From an uncultured Clostridia bacterium (GTDB lineage Bacteria; Bacillota; Clostridia; Oscillospirales; CAG-272), in assembly GCA_947631245.1 (NCBI GenBank), contig CANRKP010000004.1:23892-87891 (forward strand): DNA of 64,000 bases, written 5' to 3'. The position numbers and the translations under genes were made by a program. The notes under the pieces are model-generated. The model was given only the letters and a program-made list of their open reading frames with translations, was not told the origin of the DNA and did no database searches. This document shows positions 25,617 to 34,723 of the stretch, in pieces. How positions within the stretch are numbered: position 1 is the stretch's first letter; each line of letters starts with the position of its first letter.

Positions 25617-26702
25617 ATGAGCGTTATAATAAGACGTAAGACCCGCGCCGTCAGGGTGGGCAAGGTCACAATAGGAGGCGGCGCGCCCGTCAGCGTCCAG
25701 TCAATGACGAACGCGGACAGCCATGATTTTGCCGCCGTCGCGGCGCAGACGGAAGAACTCGTCTCCGTCGGCTGCGACATCGTCCGCATTGCGGTGCCCG
25801 ACCGCGACTGCGTCGGAGTTTTCGAATATATCAAAGCGCGCGGTGTCGATGTGCCGCTCGTCGCAGACATACATTTTGACTATAAGCTTGCGCTCGCTGC
25901 GGCGGAGAGGGGAGCCGACAAGGTGCGCGTCAATCCCGGAAACCTCGGCGGCATCGACAATCTTTTGCGCGTCGCTGACGCGTGCGCGAAATGCGGCACG
26001 GCGATGCGCGTAGGCGTGAACGGCGGCTCCGCCGAGAAAAAGTTCGTCGAAAAATACGGCGGCGCGACGCCCGAGGCGCTCGCGGAGTCCGCTCTTTCAT
26101 ACATAGACGCGCTTCATAAGCACGACTTTTTCGATATCGTCGTTTCCGTAAAATCGTCGAACGTGAAAACGATGATAGACGCGACACGTCATATCGCCGC
26201 CGGCTGTGACTGCCCGATACATCTCGGCGTGACGGAGGCGGGGACCGTGCGGATGGGGACGCTCAAAAATGCCGTCGGCATAGGCGCGCTGCTTTGCGAC
26301 GGCATAGGCGACACGATACGCGTCACACTGTCGGCGCCGCCTCGCGACGAGGTGCCGACCGGACGCGACATTCTCCGCGCCTGCGGTCTTTACGACGAGG
26401 GGATAGAGCTCGTTTCGTGCCCGACGTGCGGGAGAACGCAGATAGATCTTTTGGGGATCCTCGACTTGCTCGAGCCCGAGCTTATGAAGATAGACACGCA
26501 CGGCAAAAAGCTGAAGGTCGCCGTTATGGGATGCGCCGTCAACGGCCCCGGCGAAGCGAGGGACGCGGACGTCGGCATCGCGGGAGGAAAGGGAGAAGCC
26601 GTCCTTTTCCGCCACGGTGAGATAGTCGGCAAGCTCCGCGAGGATGAGGCCGTGTCGGTTCTGCTCCGCGAGACGGAGGCGCTTGCGAAGGGGAAGGGCT
26701 GA
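25617..26702 (+). CDS. ispG: (E)-4-hydroxy-3-methylbut-2-enyl-diphosphate synthase (GcpE)
   Basis: The iron-sulfur enzyme of the MEP pathway that converts cyclic MEcPP to HMBPP. The N-terminal TIM barrel starts with VKVGKVTIGGG-like and PVSVQSMTNADS segments and has RIAVPDRD and RVNPGNLGG. The C-terminal domain carries the cluster cysteines (SCPTCGRTQID and MGCAVNGPGE). 361 residues is standard. It lies 12 bp after rseP. Its position between rseP and polC, where Bacillus has proS, is the arrangement common in Clostridia. Confidence 0.97.
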   Translation: MSVIIRRKTRAVRVGKVTIGGGAPVSVQSMTNADSHDFAAVAAQTEELVSVGCDIVRIAVPDRDCVGVFEYIKARGVDVPLVADIHFDYKLALAAAERGADKVRVNPGNLGGIDNLLRVADACAKCGTAMRVGVNGGSAEKKFVEKYGGATPEALAESALSYIDALHKHDFFDIVVSVKSSNVKTMIDATRHIAAGCDCPIHLGVTEAGTVRMGTLKNAVGIGALLCDGIGDTIRVTLSAPPRDEVPTGRDILRACGLYDEGIELVSCPTCGRTQIDLLGILDLLEPELMKIDTHGKKLKVAVMGCAVNGPGEARDADVGIAGGKGEAVLFRHGEIVGKLREDEAVSVLLRETEALAKGKG

Positions 26703-26767
26703 CGCGCCGAAAGACGGGACAAAACGAGAAATGAAATAAAGTAAAGAAACGGTTATAATAAAGCGAA

Positions 26768-29700
26768 ATGGTAAGTATTTTAGAGAAATTTTCACGTTAC
26801 ATCCCGGACGAGCTGTCAAAAAGCATACTTCTGTCCGTCACGGATTACACGGTCAAGGTCGACCGCGAGCGCCGCATCATAGAGGTGCGCGCGAGTTTTC
26901 CCGAGCTAATTAAAAAACGGGAGCTTTACAGGATAGAAAACGGCATACGCGAGGCGTACGAGCTCTCGGCGATGCGGCTTTTGCCGTCGTATCCGCCGGA
27001 GCTTTTCAATACTTCGTACCTGCCGGAGATCTTTGCCGAAGCCGTCAACATCGGCGCCGTCACAAACGGCTTTTTCAACGACTACACGGTCACCGAGGAG
27101 GACGACGGCACGCTGCAGGTAGAGATACCGTTCACGCAGAGCGGGCTCGACCTGCTGCGCGACGCGAGCACGGCGGAGCTTGTCTCATCCATAATCAAGA
27201 GCGAATTTTCGATTGAAAAAAAGATAAAAATAGCGCAAAGGGATGATTACGCCGAGGTCTCGGAAGCCCACAGGCGCGAGCGCGACGCTTATCTTCTCGC
27301 GGAATATGAGGCGGCGCGCCGCGAGACAGAACGAGCCGCCGAGGAATCTGCCGCGAACGAGGCGGAGATGGCGAAGGCGTACTCCACGCCGCTCACGGGA
27401 GGCGCCGACGTTATCTCCCGCGACGCAGAGACGGGATATATCGAATACGGCGGGCTGACGCTCGACGTTTCGGAGCCGTCGGGAATATGCGGCGACCTCA
27501 TAGACGCCGCCTCCCTCGCCCCTCTTTCGGCGCTTGACCACGAGACCGCGCATATCACGGTCGCGGGCGAGATATTCGAGGTCAATTCAAAGGAGACGCG
27601 CACATACGACAAGCTCAATATTACGATAGGCATCACGGACAACAAGCTGTCCGCTTTTATAAGGACAACGAAGCCTAAGGAGGAGGGCGAGGCGCTGCTC
27701 GGCAAGCTCAAGGTCGGGACGTGCGTGCTCATCGAGGGCAGCGTGCGTGCCGACGATACTGGGGCATTCAAGAAAAAGCAGACAGTACAGCCCGATGAGG
27801 ACAGATTTGACCCGCTGCCGAAGATCGAGTACAACATCAGGCTGCGCTCCGCGGCGAAGATCTCGCGCGTCATAAGGCAGGACAAGGCGGAGAAGAAGCG
27901 CGTCGAGCTCCACCTTCATACGACGATGTCGCAGATGGACGCGCTCATCGTGCCGAAGGAGGCGCTGCGCCGCGCGAAGTACTGGGGGCACCCGGCAGTC
28001 GCCATCACGGATCACGGAAACGCTCAGGCGTTTCCGGACGCAATGCTTGAGCTTGACGCGATGAGAAAGGCCGGCGACAACGATTTCAAGGTGATCTACG
28101 GGATGGAGGCATATTTCGTAGACGACGAGGCGCGCGCCGTTTGGGGCGATATAGACGGTCTCGGTTTTGACGACGAATTCGTTGTGTTCGACATAGAAAC
28201 GACGGGCCTTTCCTCCGTCACCGACGAGATAATAGAGATAGGTGCAGTCCTTATGCGCGGCGGCGAGGTGTCGGAGACGTTCTCGGAATACGTCGACCCG
28301 CGCCGCCCGATACCGAAAAACATTACGGAGCTGACGGGCATTTCGGACGAAACTGTGAAGGGCGCGCCTCCGATAGACGAGGTGCTGCCGAAATTTTTCG
28401 AGTTCTGCGCCGGAAGACCGCTCGTGGCGCATAACGCCAGCTTTGACACGGGCTTTATCCGCGCCGCCTCGTCGCGCCTGCGTCTGCCGTTTGACAACGC
28501 GTACATAGACACGCTCGCAATGTCGCGTTACGTCAACACCGATCTCAAAAATCACAAGCTCGACACGCTCGTTGAGTACTACGGGCTCGGCGGATTTGAG
28601 CACCACCGCGCGTTTGAGGACGCGCGGGTGACGGCGCTCCTTTTCAGAAAAATGACGGACCGCCTCGTTGAGGACGGCGTCGGCGACGTCTCTGACATGG
28701 TCCGCCAAATGAGCGAGCACGCGGATCCGCTCACACTGCCGACGTATCATCAGATAATACTCGTCAAAAATCAGACGGGGCTGAAAAATCTGTATCGTCT
28801 CATCTCGGACAGCTACTTGCAGTATTTCCGCAAGCATCCGCGCATACCGAAGAGCGTCTTAAACGAGCATCGCGACGGGCTCATCATCGGTTCCGCCTGC
28901 GAGGCTGGGGAGCTCTACCGCGCCATACTCGACTCAAAGCCCGAGGCGGAGCTCGAGCGCATTGCGGAATTTTACGATTATCTTGAGATACAGCCGCTTA
29001 CGAACAATACCTTCCTGATTGGCGGAGGACGCGTCGGCGGGGAAGACGAGCTGCGCGACATAAACAGAAAGATCGTCGAGCTCGGGAAGAAAACGGGACG
29101 CCCTGTCGTTGCGACGTGCGACGCGCACTTCCTCGACGAGGAGGATGAGATATACCGCAAGATACTACAAAAGGGAATGAAATTTCAGGACGCGGACCGC
29201 GACACGCGGCTCTATATGCGTACAACTGACGAAATGCTCGAGGAGTTCTCATATCTCGGAGAAGAGACGGCTTACGAGGTCGTCGTTGAAAATACGAACC
29301 TCATTGCAGACATGATAGAGGACGTTCGCCCTATACCGAAGGGGACGTATACGCCGAAAATCGACGGAGCTGAGGACGAGCTGAAATCCCTGTGCTGGCA
29401 GCGCGCCAACGACTGGTACTGCCACGACGGAAAGATACCCGATATCGTCACCGAGCGCCTCGAGCGCGAGCTTGGCTCCATAATCAAAAACGGGTACGCG
29501 GTGCTTTACATAATCGCGCAGAAGCTCGTGTCGTATTCCGAGAGCCTCGGCTACCTTGTCGGTTCGCGCGGTTCCGTCGGGAGCTCTATCGTCGCGTCGT
29601 TCTCGGGCATATCGGAGGTGAATCCGCTTCCGCCGCATTACAGGTGCCCGAAATGCCGATACAGCGAATTCCATAAGGACGAATATGCCTCGGGCTTCGA

Positions 29701-31222
29701 TATGCCGGACAAAAACTGCCCCTGCTGCGGCACGAAGATGATAGTCGACGGGCACGATATCCCATTTGAGACATTCCTCGGCTTTTACGGAGAGAAGTCT
29801 CCCGATATCGACCTCAACTTCTCGGGCGACGTGCAGGGAAAGGTCCATAAATACACTGAGGAGCTTTTCGGCGCGGAGAACGTGTTCCGCGCGGGGACGC
29901 TCGGCACCGTCGCGTCAAAGACCGCATACGGCTTTGTGATGAAGTATCTCGAGGACAAGGGCGCGAGGATGACAAGGGCGGACGTTGAGAGGTACTGCGT
30001 GCGCTGCTCCGGCATAAAGCGGAGCACGGGACAGCATCCGGGCGGGATCATAGTCGTTCCGAGCGAATACGACGTTTACGATTTCACCCCCGTCCAGCAT
30101 CCCGCGGACGACGCAGACTCGAACATTATAACGACGCACTTTGCATTCTCGTATCTGCACGACACGATACTGAAGCTCGACGAGCTCGGTCACGATATTC
30201 CGACAAAGTACAAGATGCTCGAAAAGTACACGGGCACGAGCGTCATGGACGTTCCGATGAACGACCGCGACGTTTACAGCCTCATGACCTCGAGCCGCGC
30301 TCTCGGACTCAACAAAGAGCACGACGAGCCGGGAACATACGGTCTGCCTGAGCTCGGAACGCGCTTTGTCATGCAGATGCTGACGGACTGCAAGCCGCAG
30401 ACGTTCGGCGACCTTTTACAGATATCGGGGCTGTCGCACGGGACGGGCGTGTGGCTCGGAAACGCGCAGGAGCTCATAAAGGACGGCACCTGCGACATAC
30501 GTTCCGTCATCGGATGCCGCGACGACATAATGCTCCGTCTGATAAGGTACGGTCTCGACCCGTCGCTCTCTTTCAATATAATGGAGAAGGTCAGAAAGGG
30601 AAAGGGCGTATCTGCCGAATTTGAGACGGAGATGCTGAAGGTCGGCGTTCCCGAATGGTACATAGCGTCGTGCAAGAAGATAAAGTACATGTTCCCGAAG
30701 GCGCACGCCGCCGCATACGTCATGTCCGCGATACGGCTCGGCTGGTATAAGATAAACTATCCCGTCGAGTTTTACGCCGCGTATTTCACCGCGGCTCCGG
30801 ACGGATTTGACGGTGAGCTCGTGCTGAGGGGTCCCGCCGCCGTCAGAGCTCAGATAGAGGAGTATTCGGACAGGGGAGCCGACGCGACGCAGAAGGAGGA
30901 GACGCAGCTTGCGGCGCTCCAAATAGTGAACGAGTACTTTATGCGCGGATACAAATTCCTGCCCGTCGACATATACAAGTCGGACGCGACGGCGTTTCTG
31001 CCCGAGGACGGGAAGATACGCGTTCCGTTTATGTGTCTTTCGGGCGTCGGCGCAAGCGCCGCCGAGAGCCTCGCGGAGGCGCGCGACAGCTTCGGAGGGG
31101 AAGTGTTCTCAATAGAGGAACTCCGCGACAGCGCGAAGGTGTCGAAATCCGTCATAGATACGCTAAAAAGAAACGGTGTACTCGACAAAATAGACGAGTC
31201 GAACCAGCTTTCAATGTTCTGA
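26768..31222 (+). CDS. polC: DNA polymerase III alpha subunit, PolC type
   Basis: The replicative polymerase of low-GC Gram-positive relatives, 1484 residues. Domain order: N-terminal domain, OB-fold (ITVAGEIFEV, about 260-350), PHP domain split by the exonuclease (LHLHTTMSQMDALI about 380), the proofreading 3'-5' exonuclease (FDIETTGLSS about 474, HNASFDTGF), then palm, zinc segment (CPKCRYSEF and CPCCGTKM), fingers and the C-terminal helix-hairpin-helix region (FMCLSGVGASAAESLAEA). It ends with a beta-clamp-binding like QLSMF. The ATG at 26768 is only 9 bases past a TATAAT and has no clear ribosome binding site. A GC-rich hairpin follows the stop. Confidence 0.97.
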   Translation: MVSILEKFSRYIPDELSKSILLSVTDYTVKVDRERRIIEVRASFPELIKKRELYRIENGIREAYELSAMRLLPSYPPELFNTSYLPEIFAEAVNIGAVTNGFFNDYTVTEEDDGTLQVEIPFTQSGLDLLRDASTAELVSSIIKSEFSIEKKIKIAQRDDYAEVSEAHRRERDAYLLAEYEAARRETERAAEESAANEAEMAKAYSTPLTGGADVISRDAETGYIEYGGLTLDVSEPSGICGDLIDAASLAPLSALDHETAHITVAGEIFEVNSKETRTYDKLNITIGITDNKLSAFIRTTKPKEEGEALLGKLKVGTCVLIEGSVRADDTGAFKKKQTVQPDEDRFDPLPKIEYNIRLRSAAKISRVIRQDKAEKKRVELHLHTTMSQMDALIVPKEALRRAKYWGHPAVAITDHGNAQAFPDAMLELDAMRKAGDNDFKVIYGMEAYFVDDEARAVWGDIDGLGFDDEFVVFDIETTGLSSVTDEIIEIGAVLMRGGEVSETFSEYVDPRRPIPKNITELTGISDETVKGAPPIDEVLPKFFEFCAGRPLVAHNASFDTGFIRAASSRLRLPFDNAYIDTLAMSRYVNTDLKNHKLDTLVEYYGLGGFEHHRAFEDARVTALLFRKMTDRLVEDGVGDVSDMVRQMSEHADPLTLPTYHQIILVKNQTGLKNLYRLISDSYLQYFRKHPRIPKSVLNEHRDGLIIGSACEAGELYRAILDSKPEAELERIAEFYDYLEIQPLTNNTFLIGGGRVGGEDELRDINRKIVELGKKTGRPVVATCDAHFLDEEDEIYRKILQKGMKFQDADRDTRLYMRTTDEMLEEFSYLGEETAYEVVVENTNLIADMIEDVRPIPKGTYTPKIDGAEDELKSLCWQRANDWYCHDGKIPDIVTERLERELGSIIKNGYAVLYIIAQKLVSYSESLGYLVGSRGSVGSSIVASFSGISEVNPLPPHYRCPKCRYSEFHKDEYASGFDMPDKNCPCCGTKMIVDGHDIPFETFLGFYGEKSPDIDLNFSGDVQGKVHKYTEELFGAENVFRAGTLGTVASKTAYGFVMKYLEDKGARMTRADVERYCVRCSGIKRSTGQHPGGIIVVPSEYDVYDFTPVQHPADDADSNIITTHFAFSYLHDTILKLDELGHDIPTKYKMLEKYTGTSVMDVPMNDRDVYSLMTSSRALGLNKEHDEPGTYGLPELGTRFVMQMLTDCKPQTFGDLLQISGLSHGTGVWLGNAQELIKDGTCDIRSVIGCRDDIMLRLIRYGLDPSLSFNIMEKVRKGKGVSAEFETEMLKVGVPEWYIASCKKIKYMFPKAHAAAYVMSAIRLGWYKINYPVEFYAAYFTAAPDGFDGELVLRGPAAVRAQIEEYSDRGADATQKEETQLAALQIVNEYFMRGYKFLPVDIYKSDATAFLPEDGKIRVPFMCLSGVGASAAESLAEARDSFGGEVFSIEELRDSAKVSKSVIDTLKRNGVLDKIDESNQLSMF

Positions 31223-31242
31223 CGCGCGGACACAAAAAACGC

Positions 31243-31269
31243 GGGGGCGCTTAATTAACGAGCGCCCCC
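31243..31269 (+). terminator. GC-rich hairpin after polC
   Basis: GGGGGCGCT pairs with AGCGCCCCC around TTAATTAACG. No T-run follows directly, so termination may be inefficient or factor-assisted. Confidence 0.5.
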
Positions 31270-31311
31270 GAATGATAAGACACACAATTTTTTTAAAAGA
31301 ATGGTAAGCGT

Positions 31312-32370
31312 ATGAAAGAAAAAATGATCGAATTTTTACTCGCAAATGCAAATCCGTCTATCCGGTACCGTGTCAGGACGGAGGTCATGCATGAGGAAGT
31401 ACCTGCCGCCGAAAAAGATGAATTGCAGGCAAAAATTTTGGAAGAGCCGATCATAAAATCTATCATTGCTTGCCAAAAGGAAAACGGTTGGCTCGGCAAC
31501 GGCTTTCACGGACCGAACAAAAACGCAGGCCCCTTTGAAAATCAGGAGGTGGGGACAAAATATTTAGGCGAAAAGCTTGTTTATAAAGACACGCCTGTTC
31601 TGAAAAGGGCTATGGAGGCATTTGTAACGACAGAGCTTACAGACCTTTGCTATCGCACAAAGGGTAAATATTTTGACGAGTTCCGCTATGCCGCAAACGG
31701 TCAGAATATCATCCGCTGCGCCTGCATTGCCCGCGCCGGTTACGATGACGTGATAGATATAAAACCGCAGATACAGTTGGCGCTTGACTCGTTCAGGCGC
31801 GTGCTTGAGGTGGATTCCGCTTTAGACATAACGAGGGTGAGAAAGAGCGGCGGGAGGGAGAAGCGCGTATTCAACGATTATGAAAAATGGCCCTGCTACT
31901 ATCATCTTGATATCCTCGCACATACTGATTCATGGAAAAAAGAAGAAAATATTCGGATGCTCGCCGAATCTTTCAGAAAACTGATGCGGACAGACCGCCC
32001 CGAAAAGCAGGTCGGCGGAGATTCTTGGGTCGGCTATGTGCTTGGAACGATCGGCTGTTTAAAAGAAGGGTATCAGCTTGGTTATGAAGAAAACGGGGTG
32101 CACTATACTTATTTTGACAGGGTAGAATGGCTGTGCCGGTGCGGGTGTGCGCCGTATCTCGAGTAGCTGCAAAGGGAAGCGGAGCTTCTTTTGAGCTTCG
32201 TTGACGACGACGGCATTTGCAAAGCGCCGATTGCGGAGAATCAATTAAAGGGCTTCAGCACATACGGCGGTCAGCAGCTCGAGGTCGATTGGAAAACAGA
32301 GACACGAAAGTTCTGCGACATCACGTTCAGGGCGCTTTTGATTTTGCATTATTCGCAGGAGACGACATAA
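31312..32370 (+). pseudogene. Uncharacterised helical protein interrupted by an in-frame TAG
   Basis: The first 284 codons (MKEKMIEFLLANANPSIRYR...) encode a protein that ends at TAG 32164-32166. The same frame continues without a further stop for 67 codons (LQREAELLLSFVDDDGICKA... ending HYSQETT) to TAA 32368-32370, and this tail has normal coding character. Together they would make a 351-residue protein, rich in helices with GWLGNGFHG and KWPCYYHLDIL, resembling alpha-alpha repeat proteins of unknown role. I cannot name the family. Most likely one nonsense mutation truncated it; the 284-residue form may still be made. It opens an AT-richer accessory stretch. Confidence 0.65.
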
Positions 32371-32409
32371 AAAGATACCGTTTTTCGCGATTTGCGGAGG
32401 TTTATGAGT

Positions 32410-32856
32410 ATGAGAGCACCGTTTCAGATATTGGCGATCCCTTTTAGAAAAGCAGCGCCGGCAGAGCCGCAGTTTTGCGTTTTTCATCGCTCGGATTTGG
32501 ACCAGTGGCAGTTTGTTTCAGGCGGCGGTGAAGATGATGAAACGCCGACAGAGGCGGCAATCAGAGAAATTTCAGAAGAAACGGGAATCAAAACGGACAA
32601 TATTATAAAGCTGACATCCATGGCTTATGTTCCTGCGAACGTTATTTCGGAACGGCACCGGAAACATTGGTCAAAGGATACTTATGTTCTTCCCGAATAT
32701 CACTTCTCATTTGAATGTGCTCGGGACATAAAGCTGTCTGATGAGCACACCGGTTGCGAATGGCTGAGCTTTGATGACGCTATGTCGCGCCTGACTTGGG
32801 ATTCAAATAAAACAGCATTGTATGAATTACACTGCCGTCTGCTTGAAGAAGGCTAA
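32410..32856 (+). CDS. NUDIX hydrolase
   Basis: A 148-residue Nudix protein. The Nudix box reads GGGEDDETPTEAAIREISEE with TGI following, matching GX5EX7REUXEEXGU. The preceding FCVFHRSDLDQWQFVSGG and the later HTGCEWLSFDDAMSRLTWDSN resemble the dihydroneopterin-triphosphate pyrophosphatase (NudB) branch, but the substrate is not certain. ATG 32410 is chosen because GGAGG lies nine bases upstream; an ATG six bases earlier is too close. The gene begins 40 bp after the extended frame of the interrupted gene before it. Confidence 0.88.
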   Translation: MRAPFQILAIPFRKAAPAEPQFCVFHRSDLDQWQFVSGGGEDDETPTEAAIREISEETGIKTDNIIKLTSMAYVPANVISERHRKHWSKDTYVLPEYHFSFECARDIKLSDEHTGCEWLSFDDAMSRLTWDSNKTALYELHCRLLEEG

Positions 32857-33088
32857 ACCGATAAAGAAAGATTTTTTGCTTGTATTAAAATCAGCAAAAA
32901 CATAGATATCAACTTGCAGAGTTTGATACAAAGCCGAGGAAAATCCCAAAGTGCGCCTTTGCGGTGTAATTTTCGCTTGCGGTGTATAATGTGTGCTGTG
33001 GTGCGGCAATTGTAGATTTCTTTTGCATTTTTGTGTTATTCTTGGGCGGAGCTAAGAGCGAGAAATTGCGATTTTCGGAGGAATGAAT
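32857..33088. other. AT-rich intergenic stretch without a gene
   Basis: This gap has no long frame. It contains a repeated GCGGTGTA word and a TATAAT near 32983 without a good -35. I see no folded RNA or att site. Confidence 0.4.
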
Positions 33089-33199
33089 ATGTTGGACAAA
33101 AAGGGATTTGATCGGATATGTCCGTCCGGTAAGTCGTTATTTAGGAAAATATTTGATTATGAGCAACAGAGAAGGAATAGTGAGTGGCTAATACGATAA
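33089..33199 (+). CDS. Small ORF, 36 aa, possible remnant of a methyltransferase gene
   Basis: An ATG at 33089 has a well-placed GGAGG seven bases upstream and opens a 36-codon frame beginning MLDKKGFD and ending SEWLIR. The first eight residues look like the N-terminus of a common Firmicutes SAM-dependent methyltransferase (MLDKKGFDLWADGYD), after which similarity stops. It may be a decayed gene start with its original ribosome binding site, or an unrelated small protein. A second in-frame ATG lies six bases upstream. Confidence 0.35.
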   Translation: MLDKKGFDRICPSGKSLFRKIFDYEQQRRNSEWLIR

Positions 33200-33272
33200 T
33201 CTTACTGAAGCGAAATTGCCGCCATTAATTAGTAAAAGAGTTTGCATATAGTGTGCCTAAAGGAGACAAAGA

Positions 33273-33986
33273 ATGATTTTTAATAACCCGGAGTATATTA
33301 CAATAGTAGTTCTTTCGGCAATAGCCGTTGCATTAATTCTTTATTTAATTTTTCGTTCTCCCTTTGATTATCCTTATTTTGTACATCAATTCGATATTTC
33401 AGGAAAAAGAAATCCATGTATCGAGGATTGGATAGACGAGTTTATAATTGATGGAAACTTCTATTTAATTCAACTACACAATGAAAAGATAAAAAGATGG
33501 AAAAATGATTGTGAAAGAAAAATAGATAAAAGTATATTGAAAAATTATCGAAATGATCAGTTTCAAAAATGTTTGGACGATAAAAATGCTTTTTGTTTCA
33601 TGTTTGTTAGGATGCAGACAAGATATCACCAACACAATTACGTTAAAACGCCATATAAGGTCTCTCAAGTCGTAAGTGAATATTCTTACGATTATACATA
33701 TCTTTTGAGCCGTAATAATCTACTGAAGTCAATTGATTATGAGATGCCGCTTCGAAAGTATTATAGCAAAAATCAAAGAAAATTAATGACAAAGGAACTA
33801 CGGGAAAAAGTTATTCTCCGTGATAATTACACTTGCAGGATTTGCGGGAAGTATATGCCTGACGGGGTGGGATTGCAGATCGATCATATTGTGCCGATCT
33901 CAAAAGGGGGAAAAACAGTTTTGTCCAATTTGCAGGTAACGTGCTCAAAATGCAACGGTCATAAGAAGGACAAACTTGAATATTAA
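33273..33986 (+). CDS. Membrane-anchored HNH endonuclease-like protein
   Basis: A 237-residue protein with one N-terminal membrane helix (ITIVVLSAIAVALILYLIF, about residues 9-28) and a C-terminal HNH nuclease domain: REKVILRDNYTCRICGK, LQIDHIVPISKGG and NLQVTCSKCNGHKK carry both zinc CxxC pairs and the catalytic His. The middle part is basic and rich in Asn, Lys and Tyr. Base composition is far more AT-rich than the flanking genes, which indicates horizontal origin. AAAGGAGA precedes the ATG. An HNH domain held at the membrane is compatible with defence against incoming DNA, but no partner gene is adjacent. Confidence 0.8.
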   Translation: MIFNNPEYITIVVLSAIAVALILYLIFRSPFDYPYFVHQFDISGKRNPCIEDWIDEFIIDGNFYLIQLHNEKIKRWKNDCERKIDKSILKNYRNDQFQKCLDDKNAFCFMFVRMQTRYHQHNYVKTPYKVSQVVSEYSYDYTYLLSRNNLLKSIDYEMPLRKYYSKNQRKLMTKELREKVILRDNYTCRICGKYMPDGVGLQIDHIVPISKGGKTVLSNLQVTCSKCNGHKKDKLEY

Positions 33987-34126
33987 TATGAAAGTTCGAT
34001 AGTGATTTTACATAATAATCGCGAGTAAATTGTTTTTATGAAGATGAGATTCAAAATGATATGGTGCTCGCCTTCTTTAAAATAATAGGAAACACAGATC
34101 TACAAATGAAAAACGGAGGTATTTTT

Positions 34127-34537
34127 ATGAATATACTTATAATCGACGCGCAGGGGGGCGGGGTCGGAAGACAGCTTGTCGCCGCGGCTAAGGAGGCGGC
34201 GCCGGGAGCGCGCGTCACCGCAGTCGGCACGAATACATCCGCGACCGCCGCTATGCTGAAGGCCGGAGCGGACAATGCCGCGACGGGAGAGAACGCGGTC
34301 GTTGTCGCCTGCCGAAGCGCCGACGTAATAATGGGCCCGCTCGGCATTGCGATACCGGACTCGCTGCTCGGAGAGGTCACCCCCACTATGGCGTCCGCTG
34401 TCGGCGGGAGCCGCGCTGTACGCATACTCATTCCGTTCTCGGGCTGCGACAACATTGTCGTCGGCGTGGGAGAAGCTTCGACGGGAAAACTCATCGAGCT
34501 TGCAAAAGATGAGCTTTTAAAGCTCGTAAGGGCTTGA
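34127..34537 (+). CDS. DUF3842 family protein
   Basis: A 136-residue protein of the DUF3842 family: MNILIIDAQGGGVGRQLVAA at the N-terminus resembles a nucleotide-binding loop, and IMGPLGIAIPDSLLGEVTP, SGCDNIVVGV and a C-terminal Lys/Leu helix follow. The family's role is unknown. ATG 34127 has an ACGGAGGT site. The gene stands directly before an ECF transporter S component, whose promoter overlaps this gene's stop codon. Composition returns here to the GC-rich host type, marking the end of the AT-rich patch. Confidence 0.85.
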   Translation: MNILIIDAQGGGVGRQLVAAAKEAAPGARVTAVGTNTSATAAMLKAGADNAATGENAVVVACRSADVIMGPLGIAIPDSLLGEVTPTMASAVGGSRAVRILIPFSGCDNIVVGVGEASTGKLIELAKDELLKLVRA

Positions 34538-34562
34538 CAACAGGCGGAATACGATGTAAAAT
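34534..34562 (+). promoter_or_regulatory. Consensus promoter of the ECF S-component gene
   Basis: TTGACA, 17-bp spacer and TAAAAT. The -35 overlaps the last codons of the DUF3842 gene. The transcript would begin near 34569, giving a leader of about 155 nt. Confidence 0.88.
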
Positions 34563-34568
34563 ATAGAA

Positions 34569-34701
34569 AAGCGGCAAGAATGCCGCACGGATTGGCGCAG
34601 CAGCGCCGCCGATGTGCAGAAGCACGGTGAAAAAAACAAAAAAAGCACTTATATGTGCGCCATGAAGGCGCGCACGCGCGGCAAGCGCGGGCGCGCTTTT
34701 T
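34569..34701 (+). promoter_or_regulatory. Structured leader RNA with terminator (candidate riboswitch/attenuator)
   Basis: Four small hairpins follow each other: GCGGCA-AGAA-TGCCGC (34571-34586), CGG..GGCGC-AGCA-GCGCC.CCG (34588-34611), GTGC-AGAA-GCAC (34614-34625), an A-rich strand, then GCAC-TTATAT-GTGC (34645-34658). The strand GTGCGCC (34655-34661) can pair with GGCGCGCAC (34667-34675), the 5' arm of a strong terminator (34668-34696, T-run 34697-34701). GCAC and GTGC also recur so that alternative pairings are possible. The terminator stops just before the AAAGGAGG site of the transporter gene. This is attenuator design; I do not recognise a known riboswitch class. Confidence 0.65.
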
Positions 34702-34723
34702 GCTTTTAAAGGAGGAAAAAATA

